This document shows, one piece after another, positions 26,276 to 36,999 of a stretch of DNA of 64,000 nt. The translations under genes were made by a program, and so were the position numbers. The notes beneath the pieces are model-generated. The model did no database searches. It was not told the DNA's origin and was given only the letters and a program-made list of their open reading frames with translations. Position 1 is the first letter of the stretch. Each line of letters starts with the position of its first letter. This stretch comes from Macrocystis pyrifera (taxonomy: Eukaryota; Sar; Phaeophyceae; Laminariales; Laminariaceae): NCBI GenBank assembly GCA_031763025.1, contig JASSKH010000005.1, positions 15,652,128 to 15,716,127 of the forward strand. The letters are read 5' to 3'.

Positions 26276-27045
26276 CCAAAAAGAGGTTGCCAACCATAGT
26301 TGATTGAGCTGTGTGGGAGAAAGTAACAAAAGAGCGAGAGCTGAATAAGGTTGGATGGCGTAGTTGAGAAAGTATGGAAGGATATAGGAGGAAACCAAGA
26401 AGAGATGATGTCCGCCGGGAAGTTTGAGAGGTACAAGGCAAAAGTAGAAGAAAGGACAGAAAGAAGGGAAAGGCTAGCGCCAAGAAACAAGGTGGAATCG
26501 GAAAAACACTTAGAGATATACGGGGGATTGAGGGAAGGAATAGGAATCAAAACGTATTTGCATGGCCCAATGGACTTCGCGAAAACGCTGAAACTGCGCT
26601 TTCGTGTAGGGGACCTGGACCTGCCAGAAAGAAGAAAGAGGTACACCAGTAGCCGCGAGGAGGAGGAAGTAGATGCACAGATGTGCCTGTGTGGCAAAGC
26701 AATAGAGAGTAGAACTCACGTAGTAGGAGAATGTGAAATATACAAGGAGGCACGGGATGTGTTAGAAGAGGAGATGAGGGAAATAGACGAATGTGACATG
26801 GAGGAGTTTGATATAATGAATAGCAGCGAAAAAACGATCGCTATCTTAGGAGATAGATGGTGGCCACAGAAGGCCAAACAGGAAGGGGATAAGATTGGCA
26901 AAACGTTTCTATGTAATATATGGAAACAACGTAATGAGCGCCCAATTGTTGGAGGTGTCTCTATAAGGAGTAGGAACGATGCTCCGTCTCGAAAGGGATG
27001 CGTGGTCAATGTTCAAATGACTAAGGCAAGCAACAAATGAGTACG

Positions 27046-27091
<46 letters not shown>

Positions 27092-27494
27092 ACTTCCTTT
27101 TTCTGTTTGTTTTCTTTCGATTTTAGATCGGATTTTTCACCACGGACCACTGGTTTGACCCGTGCGCAGCCGTTACCCGCGCCGTCCACGAGGCAGCGGA
27201 GGGGCTTCGAGCGAAGGGACACGTGGTTGTGCCCTTCGAGCCCCCGGTCTCGGGATGGGAGGTAAGCGCCCCACCTACTGCGGACCGTTGTCTTACGTGT
27301 TGTAGTTTGTCTCTCTCTGTTCGGCCTCACGTCGTATTGCGCTGTGACACCTGGTTCGTTCAGTGTCTTCTGCTGTTCGATGGGTAGCTTCCACAATCTA
27401 TTGCGGCCGTGTAGCAGCAGCCGATGGACACGGTTCACAACGAGTTGTTGGAGGACAACGTCAGCGTGCGACAGGTGCCGTTGTGAGTGGCCTG

Positions 27495-27530
<36 letters not shown>

Positions 27531-29368
27531 TGTATGCGTGCGTGCGTGTGTGCGTGTATTTATTTATACTTTTGACTTTTTTCAGTAAGCCTACGATACT
27601 AATAATCAAGTGCAGGTGAAGTTTGTTTTGCCTCTAAAAGGCTCAGTCTCGTTTTAGTTTCCTAGAATCCCCCAGATTTTCCAGTCTTTATTCACTCCCG
27701 CCAAAAAAGTGACTTCATCGCCCGTATACCGTCGAAAAATACCCTACAAGGTGGATCTCGATTTTGTCTTCGTACGATGTGTGGTGCTCTGTTGCGCTAT
27801 TCACCCCCAAGCAGGCACGTGCCGCCCCCGCCGCCGCCGTGGTATCGCTCCCTCGATTATTTTCCCGTGCAACCATACCACGGCACTGCCGTTTTGCCGA
27901 TCGGTGTTTGTTCACCTACCCGGCGTCACCTGCGAGAGCCGATGGCACCCCAGACCTCCGCCCCCGCCCCCCCTCCCCCCTTGTCGGCCTTTTTATCCTC
28001 GAAACCTTGATGCTTGGGTGTAATCCCAGGCGCACGCCGGTCTTGTGCGCGTGGATTGAAAGTTTTATCGCTCCAGGGGAAACTGTATGTGGAGACAGCA
28101 GTAGTACGAGACGGCTTCAGCCACGGTAGCAGCAGTACCGTTCCGCTATAAATTTGGAATTACTTTTCGTACGAGAGGGATGCGGCAGTAAAAGGACCAG
28201 CTCGTGTGGGTATGTGCCCAAACGTTTGAGTCGAGAACCAAACTCCGCAACGCGTGGCTCGTCCTCTTGCGGGTCCGACGAGCAGTCACTCGGGAGTTTC
28301 GAGCTCGCGAAAACTTTGAAGGAGGAGGGAGGGAGGGAGCGACGGGGGGGGGGGGTGCGAGGAGAGGCACACACACGGCCGACGAAAGAGAGAAAGGCAT
28401 TTTGTGCCCGCAGTTTTCTGATCGGTCATTTTTTTTTTGGTTGGAATACAGACGGGGAAAAAGCACATGCTACGACCGGAGTCGCTGCACCAATTTTTCT
28501 GAGGCACCTCATTTGAGTGGGCTCTCTCTACCTTCGCCCAAACACTGACTTTTGAGAGAAACGAAAGCACCACCCGATGAGCAATCCCATGGTAGGGAGT
28601 AAAGCGAATGATATAGTGGTGTAGTAAAGCACAACATGGTGTTCCAACGATAAAAGGCATTAAGCGTTTTCGGGATAAGGCATGCCTTATTGCGTGGCCG
28701 CTCAGTTGAAGAGCAACGTCCGACATGAACATTTCCCCCCCAAAATGCGTTCTGTAGACTCACGTACGTACAGCTGTCTTTTTTTTTGGCTTCACTTGGT
28801 GACAAGGCCTCGCTCGCAGCTCAGAGAGTCTTAGAACGAACAAGCACGGTGTCTACGACGACCTCCGCAAGATGGTCCGTCTTTTGTTTTGTTTTTTACC
28901 CTACGCTGACTTCAAGATATTTTTTCCGACACTAAACTCAAGACAAAAAATCCACACTTATCTTCCAAGACGAAAATCCCCATACTGATTTCGAGTGTTT
29001 TCTCACACTATAATCCGGATAAAGTACTATATACCCCTATGGTATATAGTAGCACGCGCCAAGTGAAAAAAGAGAAGAATGGCAGGCCGCACTTCCGCCC
29101 TAAATTAGACCGCTTGCGGCTTGTTTAACCCCCGCGTCGCCCACGTTCCCCAGATCGCGAGGTTATACTACGGGCAGATGGCCGCGGAGGGCAACATGAA
29201 GCGCTTCGTGGACTCCCTCAAGGGGGAAAGGATGCTGCCCAACTACGCGTCTCTCCGGCGCATCTCGAATATCCCGAACTTTCTGAGACCCTTCCTGTCG
29301 TGGCTGCTGCGGGTCGTCTTGAAGGACTACAGGAAGGCCTCCCTCCTGGAGTAAGAATCTTTGTGGGG

Positions 29369-29416
<48 letters not shown>

Positions 29417-31788
29417 CGGCCAATTAAGAACCGTTTGTTGGGAAATTTTGACGAAAATCATACCGACGGTTTTGTTGCAGCGTCGGTCACGCCAAAGCCT
29501 GTGTCCGTTTGGTCTCTTCACGTGTCAGTTACGCGCCTGTTGGTACCGTTGCCTATTGTGGATCGTGTGACTCTTGACTTGTGAGGTTGTAAGTGGTGAC
29601 GCGGTGACGCACGAAGCTCGCTTCTTCTCTCCCCCTACCCTGTGGGAGACCAATAATTCGCTACGTAAAACATCATCCACGCGTTCACGCGTAGGCTGCC
29701 ATGCGGTCTGGGCCGCCTCGGCCTGGGGCTACGAACAAGCTCGCACGGCATGCTGGGTTGGGTTGGGTGATAACGCATGTGTTTGAGTATCCGAAGTGCT
29801 CTGCAAGGACCTTGTATGAAGCGCACCCCGCATGGTACTCGTCCGTACTGCTGCGCGTTTGCGCTTCTGTTTAGACGGTTGGTAACACTGCATTCGTCGT
29901 TGCCTGTGTCTTGTGGATTCCAGAAGGACTAGGACGAGGTACAGCAAGGCTTCCCTCCTCCGGGGGTAAGAAGCTTACGTCCCCTCCGGCGGGTGGGAAA
30001 AAAAAGTCAATCGGTCGTACTCACAGCTGATACGTTTGCACAATTTTATGAAAAAATCATGGTAACAGCTTAAGCACCACACACTTCCACATGTATAGTT
30101 TTTCTATTAATAGTCTTTTTCAAGTATAAACCTCCTTGGTGGTGCGAGCGAATGCGAAGGGGAGGCGGGGCCGGGTCAGGCGGTGCCTCCGTCCGTATCC
30201 GACCGATGTGAAACAGCAGCGGTGCAAACGTTTTGGCTGTGGCTGATATCTCCTATGTTCGATATAGATTGTCTCACCGAACTAGCGGCCCAACAGAAAG
30301 TGACGGTTACATACGAGTAGTCTGACGGTTACATGTACGAGTAGTCTGACGGAACATTTTCGAGTAAACACTATTACGGGGGACCATAGTAAATATGACC
30401 CAATATTGTTAGTAAAAATAGGGAAATATATACCTGGTAGGTTTTTATGCATACCGTAGGTCCTATCAACCATGGACCACCGTAATAGGAGGTGGTACGA
30501 CGACGAGGAGTTGCTGCGTTGACGCTGATGCTCACTCCACCTTTCCCCGCTGCCTTTTTTCGCCTACATTCTTTCCGGGACGACAAACGGTGGTATAGGC
30601 GTGGAAAACTATCTTCTTCAAACTGTGTTACAAAGGCGCCTTGCTCACAGCTCAAGTGTGGCTGTTGGGGAGCGTATCACCCTCCGGATAGCAGAGCGCA
30701 ATCAGCACGCGAACGAAAAAAGCGTGATCGAACTGCCCGCCTATGCCAAAGCGTAGACGGTGGAGGCCGAAAAGAAGTCCCGCCGCGAAACACGGCAGGA
30801 TGGTGGATTTCGTGAAAATGTTGATGACGCTACGAGACCAGCGATTTCGAGAGCTGCAAGAAGAGAAGATCGCCACGGCTGGTTTGAGGAACGAGACCGC
30901 CTCCAACTCTGGTCGGGAAGGAACGGAATGAGCCGATTCCAGTGGAAATTTTCCGTCCGTGGTGAAGTAGAGGTTGACTATCGGCCTCTAATTCACCGAG
31001 GGACGGCAAATTCGCACCGGAACCCGTATCATTCTACTCCCTCCTGACTCCCTCCCGACCAGAGTTGGAGGCGATCTCGTTTCTCGAACCAGCTCTGACA
31101 ATCCTCCCTTCCAGCTCTCGAAATCGCACTCTTTGCACAGCAGAGCGAAATCAGCATCCTTCTTGGCGCATTTGGCTTTGCACCCCACCGGTCATCCCTT
31201 GAGCTTGCCGTGCGCGTCTGTCTCCGAGTGGGTTAAAAAAGCGATGAAAGTTTTACCATGGCCGCTGCTTGCCTAACTAACCCCTCTGAGACTCCTTGGA
31301 CGGAGATCAACCCAGCAGTGGGAATTTTTGCTACGATCGACCGTCTACGAGCAGCGCGAGGGAAACAACAGCAGCCCGGGATAGGGAGGGCCACGAGGCG
31401 CCCATGCCGTACGACTCCTTGCATCAACCATTGCAACTAGGACACCAATCTGTATCCCCCCCAACCCTGCAGTTGGCCGTAGTTGCTGTAATCGTCGCAT
31501 TTTTATCGTCATTTTTTGCCCCTCTGAAGTCCCAAGCGATTCAACCCTTTTAGGACTGCAGTCCCGGTTTGGGGACAACCTACTTAGAATTAGAGCGGTA
31601 CTAAAAGGGGTCAAGGTGAGGTCTTGCCTGTTGATCGACAAAATCAGTGGACACCTCAGAGGCGACTCGACATTGCAGGGTGTGTGACGCAGGGGGTGGT
31701 CTCTTGACGCAGTCCCGCGGCGCCTGCAGTTTTGTACGTTGGTGCGTAACGAGGCCTTCCCCTTGCCCCACCCCTAGTATATAATGAG

Positions 31789-31819
<31 letters not shown>

Positions 31820-34800
31820 GCTCGTAAAAAATCAAGTGCAGTGCGAGTTTTGCAGTGGAAACTACAACAAGCAAATGCGCCGGAATCGGCTACACATGAT
31901 ATCGTACCCTCCGCCCCCAACAACTGGCCCAACCGTCGAAGTAGGCGTGGGAAGTGTGACCTGTACGGGGTCGTACCGCCTCTATACCACCCCCCCCCCC
32001 CCCGCCCCTCCCCCTTTCCCACCCTCTAAAACCCCGTGCTGCTCCTCTCCGGCGCTCGCCCCCCGCTCATCGTCGCCACCATCGATGGCAATGATGGCGA
32101 AAATGGCGATAACGACAACTACGGCACAGGGTAACGCGAAACAAAGGCTTGTCCGTGCGCCAGTACTACGAGCTCGTGGGCGACACCTTCGGTGTTCGGT
32201 CGGGGTGGGAGGAGGCGTTCGCCGAGGCCGGGCTGGACGCCGTTGTCTTCCCGGTGACAGCGCTCCCCCGCCCTCCCCCACGGCACATCGAAGGACCTAA
32301 CGCCCGCGTTCACGTACACCTTCGTAGCTAACCTGCTGCATTGGCCGGCAGGGGCAGTGCCTGTGACGGTTGTGAGACCCGAGGAGGAGGTGAGGCTGAT
32401 TCTTCTGATGCTTGGGTATGGTAGCGCAGCCCCGGGGTAGGGGGGGGGGAGGAGGGCAACCGTGGGAGCGGAGGCGGGGTAGCACAACCGGGAGGGGGGG
32501 GGGGAGGGAGGGTAGTTCGGCCGAGGCGGGGGAGGGAGAGGGAGTGAGTGACGGTGGATTGTTGAGGTTATTTGTTTTTGGCGTGTTAGGAGACCAGCGA
32601 ACGGTGGAGCGGTGGCATGCTGGAGGCGGGCGTCCGAGTAGGTCTCTCGCTGGTCCCAACCTGTCCGTTTTTGTGTCGGGATGCGCTTTGGAGGGGGGGG
32701 GGGTGTCGTCTCTTTGAGTATGATGCAGTCGTTGACTCGCGCTGTGGCTGCTACCCCGGGTGGTCCCAAGCCTTAGGCCGGAACGCCGGCGAAATATGAT
32801 AATACGGTGTCAAGTACCAACCAGGCCTGGTCTAGGCACAGCGTACCCCCCCCCCCCCCCCCCCGACCAACTTGTACTTTCCGACATTGGCTTTGCGGCG
32901 GACAGCTTGAGCCGATCGGCAGCAACGGTAAGGGGCGCTGGGCAAACATCATCATTCACCGCGAATTAGTACTTTTCGCCCGGCCCGCTGCCCTCGTAGG
33001 AGCACTCTTCCCTATTGTGGAGCCTTCTGCGGCCGGCGCGAGCGGGCGAAACGAAACACGTCGTCGCGCCTCTACTTTGTGTCGGGCTGCGATGGATGCA
33101 GTTGTTGTGTCAGCTTGCTTCATTCGGTCTCCCCCAAAGGAATCGATCTGGTCGATTGCTGCTGCTCGCACGCGCCTTGGCGAGATGCGACGCGTCCCTC
33201 CGTCGGTTTTGAGTTTGTGCGCCGCTGCTGGCGGTCGTCCCCAGTCGACCAGCCGACCCGTACCGCAAATAACATCATGGTACAACATCCGCCGCACCAT
33301 ACCCACCGCCTCCGCCTCCCCTATAACCCCCTCCCCGCCCCCCCAGCTCTTGAGCAATGCCTGCCTGGTCGGTGAAAAACGCGAAGTGCCCCGTCCCGGC
33401 ATTGTAGGGATGCTAGGGTCTATGATCACACGACTACGGCCATGCCTGGCATGGGTACAACCCCCCCGCCTCCAAGCTATGTCTGTCTGGTCGATGAAAA
33501 TCCTGCGTGCTCTGTCCCGGTATCGTAGGGATGCGAGGATCTATGATGACACTACTACGGCCAGGCGTGACAATGATGGGTACACCTCCACCCCCTTCCT
33601 CGATCTTGCCTTGATTAACTCCCCCGTGTTTCTTGTTGGCCGATCTCCCTCCCCATATATATTTTGGCGTACCATATGATAGGACTACGACGTCGAAAGC
33701 TTGCCCGTGATGCAGCGAGACTCCACCGCCCGGTTTGCAAGGGCCGCGTCGAAGGGGTCGGCGGGACTGCCGGTCGGGGTTCAGGTGAGAATGACCCCGC
33801 GCGTTCACCCGCTTCGCGCATTTTGTTAACCCCTTGTAGGGGTGTGTTAGACTAGGCCGGGAGTTCACGAGAGACAAAAAACAAAAATGCACCAGGGTGT
33901 GCAGCTCGAACCGTTTCGCTCGAGCTATGTCGGTGTTTCGCTTTGGCTTGTTGGAATGAGGTGTTCTTATCAATAATTCCTTGCACCACTTTAGATCTCT
34001 CACACACGTGGTGCGTTTTTCTCCTGGGGTTTCCTGTGCGTTAACCGGCTTCCTTTTTTGCTTTCGGGCAGTTTCCGTTTCCCGAAGGTTTTGCTACCTT
34101 TTTTGTGTTGACCATGGACCGTAATTTTCTGGGAATGCCTCCACCCGCCCATGTTGCGATCGCTTTAAGCAGTGTTCCTCGACTGCTCGCCCGAGTCGGC
34201 TTGACGTAGACGTAGGCGCGCATGAATCGCACGCTTCTCGATGATTTTCGACTCCAACGCACTATGCCCGTGGTAGAGGGGTAGCGATTGTTGTTTAGGC
34301 ACTTTCGAGCTCGGCGTGGCAGCAAATGCTATCCTGCTGTCATGGGAGTAGGCCTTGTATGCCTCGTGCTTCTCCCGCTAGCGTGACAGGACTGCTTTAC
34401 TACTACTGTTGCACGAGTATGTAGGGCTTACGATGTCTCGCGTTTCTTCCCCTTCGGCGTGACAGCAATGCTGTACTCTGATGTACCAGTATGCCTCATG
34501 TATGTCGTTTTCTCGCTTTTGCTTAGTTTCTATTCTAGCGTGAACGGGGAAACGTTTTTGTCCCGTTCCGATCGTGGCTAAAACAGCGACATTCTCGGAG
34601 GGCGCATCAGACACCCGAGCCATACAATCAGCAATCCCGCTAGCAACGAGCCTATTTATTACCTGGTACTCGTACGTGGTAGGATTTGTCATGTATGAGA
34701 CATCCCATGGGGCTGCCCACGGGATAGTTTGTACCATGGAATGTCCCATATTTTTCCATGGAATCTTCCCATGGGGTCATTGGATTTCTGCGGTTCATCC

Positions 34801-35268
34801 CATTAGGCATCCCATGGGACGTCCCTTAAGAATCCAAGCAATACACTGGCTAGAAGCAATAATCTACTAGCCTACTCAGTCAACGCTGGCCCACCTGGGA
34901 AATAAAGAACCTCCGACCCCAAAAAAGTGATCATGCTGGGAATCGAGCCCCACGCATATCATGCTCAGAAGCAGACGATCTACCCACCAACCTAGCCCTT
35001 ACCCGGCTTTTTTTTTTCTGCGGGAGACGCGCTTTTTCGGGCCTATCCAAGGGCTACATTCTTGTAACGCGTGCGGGTGGTAGGAATGGAAGGCGCCCCT
35101 TCTCATCTCACCCCCCCCCCCCCACGCGCCCTCATCCATTGTTGCCTGCGTGTGCGTGACGCGTAGGTGATGACAACGCCCTTCAAGGAGGAGCTCGCTC
35201 TTCACGTCATGAGAGAGGTGGAACGAGCCGTCGAGTTTGTCGCGGTACCGCAGGCGGCTGGATTGTGA
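20352..35268 (+). CDS. FAAH: fatty-acid amide hydrolase-type amidase (nine exons placed)
   Basis: This is an amidase-signature serine hydrolase of the FAAH group, whose members cleave N-acylethanolamines and other fatty-acid amides at membranes. Exons: 20352-20726, 21941-22065, 23249-23489, 24298-24480, 27127-27261, 29154-29350, 32130-32389, 33683-33784 and 35167-35268. All joins are GT-AG and phase-compatible and give about 572 residues. The triad is visible: Lys in GMPISVKDS (about residue 117), Ser in PGGSSGGE (about 193) and Ser in GSDVGGSIR (about 217). The 24-residue spacing of the two Ser equals that of rat FAAH Ser217 and Ser241. The C-terminus (SAGLPVGVQ, then EELALHVMREVER) also follows animal FAAH. 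Missing: the N-terminal exon or exons that usually hold a membrane segment. Oddities: a Gly/Ser-rich insert before the Lys, and one 1-base frameshift in exon 7. A generic amidase is less likely given the C-terminal match. Confidence 0.92.
21609..21713 (+). mobile_element. MITE copy 4, in FAAH intron 1
   Basis: CGGGGGACCATAGTAAATAG and the mirrored CTATTTACTATGGTCCCCCG enclose the usual core. It lies in intron 1 (20727-21940), in the same orientation as the gene. Confidence 0.92.
21941..22065 (+). CDS. FAAH: FAAH exon 2
   Basis: The acceptor is TGTCCACCAG and the donor TGCCT|GTGAGA, phase 0 in and phase 2 out. It encodes LVKVMRAHGAIPFVRGNVPQ, which matches the conserved FAAH stretch leading to the TNVPQS motif. 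The next intron holds a 32-nt C run. Confidence 0.92.
22066..23248 (+). other. FAAH intron 2, strongly C-rich
   Basis: It contains poly(C) runs at about 22105-22138 and 22987-23020, and nearly pure pyrimidine sequence over 22979-23215. No exon is apparent. The pyrimidine block sits just upstream of the exon 3 acceptor. Confidence 0.8.
23249..23489 (+). CDS. FAAH: FAAH exon 3 (amidase signature, both catalytic Ser)
   Basis: The acceptor is CTCTTGACAG and the donor GAGCGAG|GTGAGT, phase 2 in and phase 0 out. It carries FGRSENPWKLGRTPGGSSGG, then the oxyanion and nucleophile segment AIGSDVGGSIRIP, then AGTCGLKPTPERIS. This is the diagnostic exon of the amidase-signature family. Confidence 0.96.
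24298..24480 (+). CDS. FAAH: FAAH exon 4
   Basis: The acceptor is TTTGCTTCCAG and the donor is a weak AAG|GTGTGA, phase 0 both sides. It encodes PVAGPIANSVDDLNLAMTAL, equivalent to the VGPMARDVESLALCL region of animal FAAH, and ends PGRPLK. Confidence 0.92.
25361..25468 (+). mobile_element. MITE copy 5, in FAAH intron 4
   Basis: A well-preserved copy: TAACGGGGGACCATAGTAAA on the left, TATGGACCCCCGTAATAG on the right, with core TTGTTAGTAAAAATAGG. Confidence 0.93.
25590..25822 (+). mobile_element. SINE-like retroposon, copy D
   Basis: A near full-length copy from TCATTGGCGCTGTCATTCC through TTCGCGCTTGGTGCAAGCAA and CTACGGCCCCTGCATGGCAT to GAGTACCCCCTCCCTCC. The tail is a degraded C run. It lies in FAAH intron 4. 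Confidence 0.85.
26351..27090 (+). mobile_element. LINE 3' segment: end of an RT polyprotein with poly(C) tail
   Basis: An open frame of 229 codons (26351-27040) is rich in Glu, Lys and Arg. It contains the zinc-knuckle-like CLCGKAIESRTHVVGEC (C-x-C-x8-H-x4-C), a feature near the C-terminus of many non-LTR retrotransposon proteins. The reverse transcriptase domain itself is absent, so the copy is 5'-truncated. The 3' end reads AACAAATGAGTACG followed by about 45 C. It sits in FAAH intron 4 in the sense orientation. The frame has stayed open, which suggests a fairly recent insertion. Confidence 0.75.
27127..27261 (+). CDS. FAAH: FAAH exon 5
   Basis: The acceptor is TTCGATTTTAG and the donor GGGAG|GTAAGC, phase 0 both sides. 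It encodes IGFFTTDHWFDPCAAVTRAV and GLRAKGHVVVPFEPP, aligned with the VGYYETDNY and GHTLVPF segments of animal FAAH. Confidence 0.93.
27262..29153 (+). other. FAAH intron 5
   Basis: It contains a GCGT tandem run (about 27495-27556) but no recognisable element or exon. Short frames in it are not supported. Confidence 0.6.
29154..29350 (+). CDS. FAAH: FAAH exon 6
   Basis: The acceptor is CGTTCCCCAG and the donor CTGGA|GTAAGAAT, phase 0 in and phase 2 out. It encodes a hydrophobic, amphipathic region (NIPNFLRPFLSWLLRVVLK) at the place where animal FAAH has a membrane-associated helical segment, and ends DYRKASLLE. A 46-nt poly(A) run (29369-29414) starts 18 bp after the exon. Confidence 0.92.
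29924..29965 (+). CDS. FAAH: possible 42-bp cassette exon of FAAH (duplicated exon end)
   Basis: GATTCCAG precedes and GGGG|GTAAGAAG follows a 42-nt open stretch that keeps phase 2 on both sides, so inclusion or skipping leaves the frame intact. Its end (YSKASLLRG) repeats the end of exon 6 (YRKASLLE), and the surrounding bases are similar, which points to a local duplication. Animal FAAH has no room for these 14 residues, so skipping is my default model. Confidence 0.35.
30371..30488 (+). mobile_element. MITE copy 6, in FAAH intron 6, with internal TACCTGGTA
   Basis: A standard family copy, except that AAATATATAGG of the other copies reads AAATATATACCTGGTAGG here. That is 7 extra bp at 30431-30439. 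Confidence 0.93.
30840..31130. repeat. inverted repeat (~82-bp arms) in FAAH intron 6
   Basis: GCGATTTCGAGAGCTG through GCCTCCAACTCTGGTCGGGA on the + strand (30840-30921) recurs in reverse complement at 31051-31130, with about 130 bp between. On the minus strand the outer part reads as a Cys-rich peptide (CKAKCAKKDADFALLCKEC). The arms may derive from a once-coding sequence. Confidence 0.7.
31545..31600 (+). repeat. dispersed repeat containing GGACTGCAGTCC
   Basis: AACCCTTTTAGGACTGCAGT followed by CGGTTTGGGGACAA recurs at about 37556-37612 and 38155-38205. The function is unknown. The core GGACTGCAGTCC is palindromic. Confidence 0.6.
32130..32389 (+). CDS. FAAH: FAAH exon 7 with a 1-base frameshift
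   Basis: The acceptor is TACGGCACAG and the donor GAGGAG|GTGAGG. The exon encodes LSVRQYYELVGDTF and AGLDAVVFPVTALP, then, in another frame, HGTSKDLTPAFTY and LHWPAGAVPVTVV, both strongly FAAH-like. The switch falls at the C runs of GCTCCCCCGCCCTCCCCCAC (32263-32280), where one C too many would explain it. The exon length of 260 is one more than phase requires. An assembly or sequencing error is the simplest explanation; a real disabling mutation is possible. Confidence 0.9.
33340..33455 (+). mobile_element. SINE-like retroposon, copy E, 5'-truncated
   Basis: GAGCAATGCCTGCCTGGTCG through CGGCATTGTAGGGATGC and ACTACGGCCATGCCTGGCAT to GGGTACAACCCCCCC. It lies in FAAH intron 7. Confidence 0.8.
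33465..33600 (+). mobile_element. SINE-like retroposon, copy F, 5'-truncated
   Basis: AAGCTATGTCTGTCTGGTCG through GCTCTGTCCCGGTATCGTAG to GGGTACACCTCCACCCCC. It starts just after the C tail of copy E, repeating the head-to-tail stacking seen at 18.75-19.64 kb. Confidence 0.8.
33683..33784 (+). CDS. FAAH: FAAH exon 8
   Basis: The acceptor is ACCATATGATAG and the donor GTTCAG|GTGAGA, phase 0 both sides. It encodes DYDVESLPVMQRDSTARF and KGSAGLPVGVQ, matching the KSVGLPVAVQ motif of animal FAAH. Confidence 0.93.
34921..34999 (-). mobile_element. tRNA-like pseudogene or SINE, in FAAH intron 8
   Basis: On the minus strand, GGGCTAGGTTGGTGGGTAGA resembles an A box and GGGGCTCGATTCCC a B box, followed about 10 bp later by TTTTTT, a typical RNA polymerase III stop. 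The anticodon stem does not pair well, so I do not call a functional tRNA. Confidence 0.45.
35167..35268 (+). CDS. FAAH: FAAH last exon
   Basis: The acceptor is GTGACGCGTAG, phase 0. It encodes PFKEELALHVMREVERAVEF and ends with TGA at 35266-35268. It matches the WQEELCLRFMREVER C-terminal segment of animal FAAH. Confidence 0.94.
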   Translation: MMTTPFKEELALHVMREVERAVEFVAVPQAAGL

Positions 35269-35863
35269 TTGGTGGGGGGAATCGCGCAATAGCAGTTGTA
35301 GGGTTTGTCCGACCGGCAGGGGCCATTTTTCCTACCTCAAGAAACGTCGATTTTACATTCAAGTGCGTTAGTGGTCCGTAAATTGTGCCGGTATGCGCCG
35401 GCCAACAATACCGGGACTATAACGGGAACCGGCACTACTCCGCACACTGCCACATTGGTTATACCCATCTGTGCCAAGTGAATTCGGCGGCATTATATAG
35501 GACAAGCGGCAATACTCAATCGGCACTATATAGGGACCATTAATGTAGTTAGTATTGGTGCAGTTGTTGGGAAACTGTTGGAAAACTCGCAACAAGCTTT
35601 TGCGAAGGGTATGGCCGACTGAGTTTCGTCGCGCTCAGGGGACGTGCGATCGCTGTCCACCGAAAGTTCATGCTTCTCTCGTTCGGTCAAGCATTGTATG
35701 CGACCAGGCGATGGAAACCGTCTGCTGTTGTGTGTGTATTGGGCTGGTGAGTGCTTGGTGCCAGGCCGCAAAGAGACGACTCGTTTTGCATCGAATGAAG
35801 GGCGCACGTAGGAAGAGACCGCGGCTGGGATGGGCAATGACAGCCACAATGCAGCATCAGCAT

Positions 35864-35901
<38 letters not shown>

Positions 35902-36995
35902 GCAGCAGCAGAAGTCAACAGTAGCCCTGCCTTGTCGTGGCAGAACCTGTGACGCGCGCGCCGCGTGGGCGTTGTCGCTAACCCCCAACGCCAGACGAGA
36001 GGCAACGAGTCGATTGACTGTGTGGTAATTGGTCGCTCACTTGCGCGCTTGCCTCACGTCACCGGAGGGTCACAAAGCCGCAGGCGGCTGTTTCGCGGGT
36101 GTGTATTTTGACGCGCGTTGTGGTTGCTTTGGGTTGATCTAGGAGTAATAATGGTATGTCGCAAGAATATTGCTTTGTCGAATCAGATTTATTTTTCGGT
36201 TTTCGATTCAGCTGGGTGGTGCGCGAGCCTTCGCGGGCGCGGTGTACGAGTAATCAATGCGAATCGGTTTGTAAGATGACGGGACACACCATGTGGACAG
36301 TGCGACACTCACGGCTGCTGCAGTTGCTTCGCGCCGCGGGCTCTATCTTTCTTGTGTGGCGGGAAGTAGCGTCGTGTTCCCGGCGCGGGTGGAAATTTCA
36401 CCCACCCTCCAGTAAAACGGTGCTGTGTTTCGAAACAGATGCTTGATCAATGGTCAGATGACAGCGGCGGTAAGACAAGTGATAGTCTAATGACTAAGGG
36501 GTACGTTCCCTTCCCGTCGTGCACCTTCATGTTGTGTTGAAAATTTGAACGTCAGGGATTTTGTCGGGGTGGCAACAGCAATCGACCGTCCGTGTCTCCG
36601 TATGGGTAAACACCGTTCGTTGTGACCGAGTGGTGTAACTTCCGCTGCGCAAATAATAACGGAGGAAAACATTTCGCCCGGACACGTCTGTTTGGCTTGG
36701 GTACAGTCAATCTCAGGCAACGCCTTGGAACTTAATCTCAGGCGAAGCTTGTTTTGTTAAGTCTCGGGCAACGCCTGGGTAGCTGATCTCAGGTCACGCC
36801 TGGGTAGTTGGTGTCAGGCAACTACTTGTTTTTTGTTTTCGTGTAACAGGTTCATGGGCAGTGATCGACATCCCGGCTATTATTTATAATAGGTTGCCGC
36901 AGCAGGTGATCCGAGAGTTGTAGCAATGAAAAAACACGACTACTTTCAATCGTTACCTCTCTGACAACGAACCTGGTATTGTGACCACGATAATG
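35269..36995. other. intergenic; no recognised gene
   Basis: A CAG microsatellite (about 35854-35912) and a short tandem repeat with CTCAGGCAACGCCTGGGTAG-like units (about 36705-36825) are present. A degraded LINE 3' end may lie near 36420-36510 (ATGACTAAGGGGTACG). No exon is supported. Confidence 0.45.
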
Positions 36996-36999
36996 AGCA

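Larger units (their letters stand above)
24481..27126 (+). other. FAAH intron 4, with three mobile elements
   Basis: It contains a G-rich (GGGT)-like block (about 24558-24650), MITE copy 5, a SINE-like copy, an AT dinucleotide run (about 26127-26150), a 30-nt-plus C run (26238-26272), and a LINE 3' segment ending in poly(C) 37 bp before exon 5. Confidence 0.85.

Noticed and set aside
32147-32389. Acceptor at AACAAAG (32146) for FAAH exon 7
   Set aside because: It would leave the wrong phase after exon 6. The upstream CACAG at 32129 restores phase without any indel.
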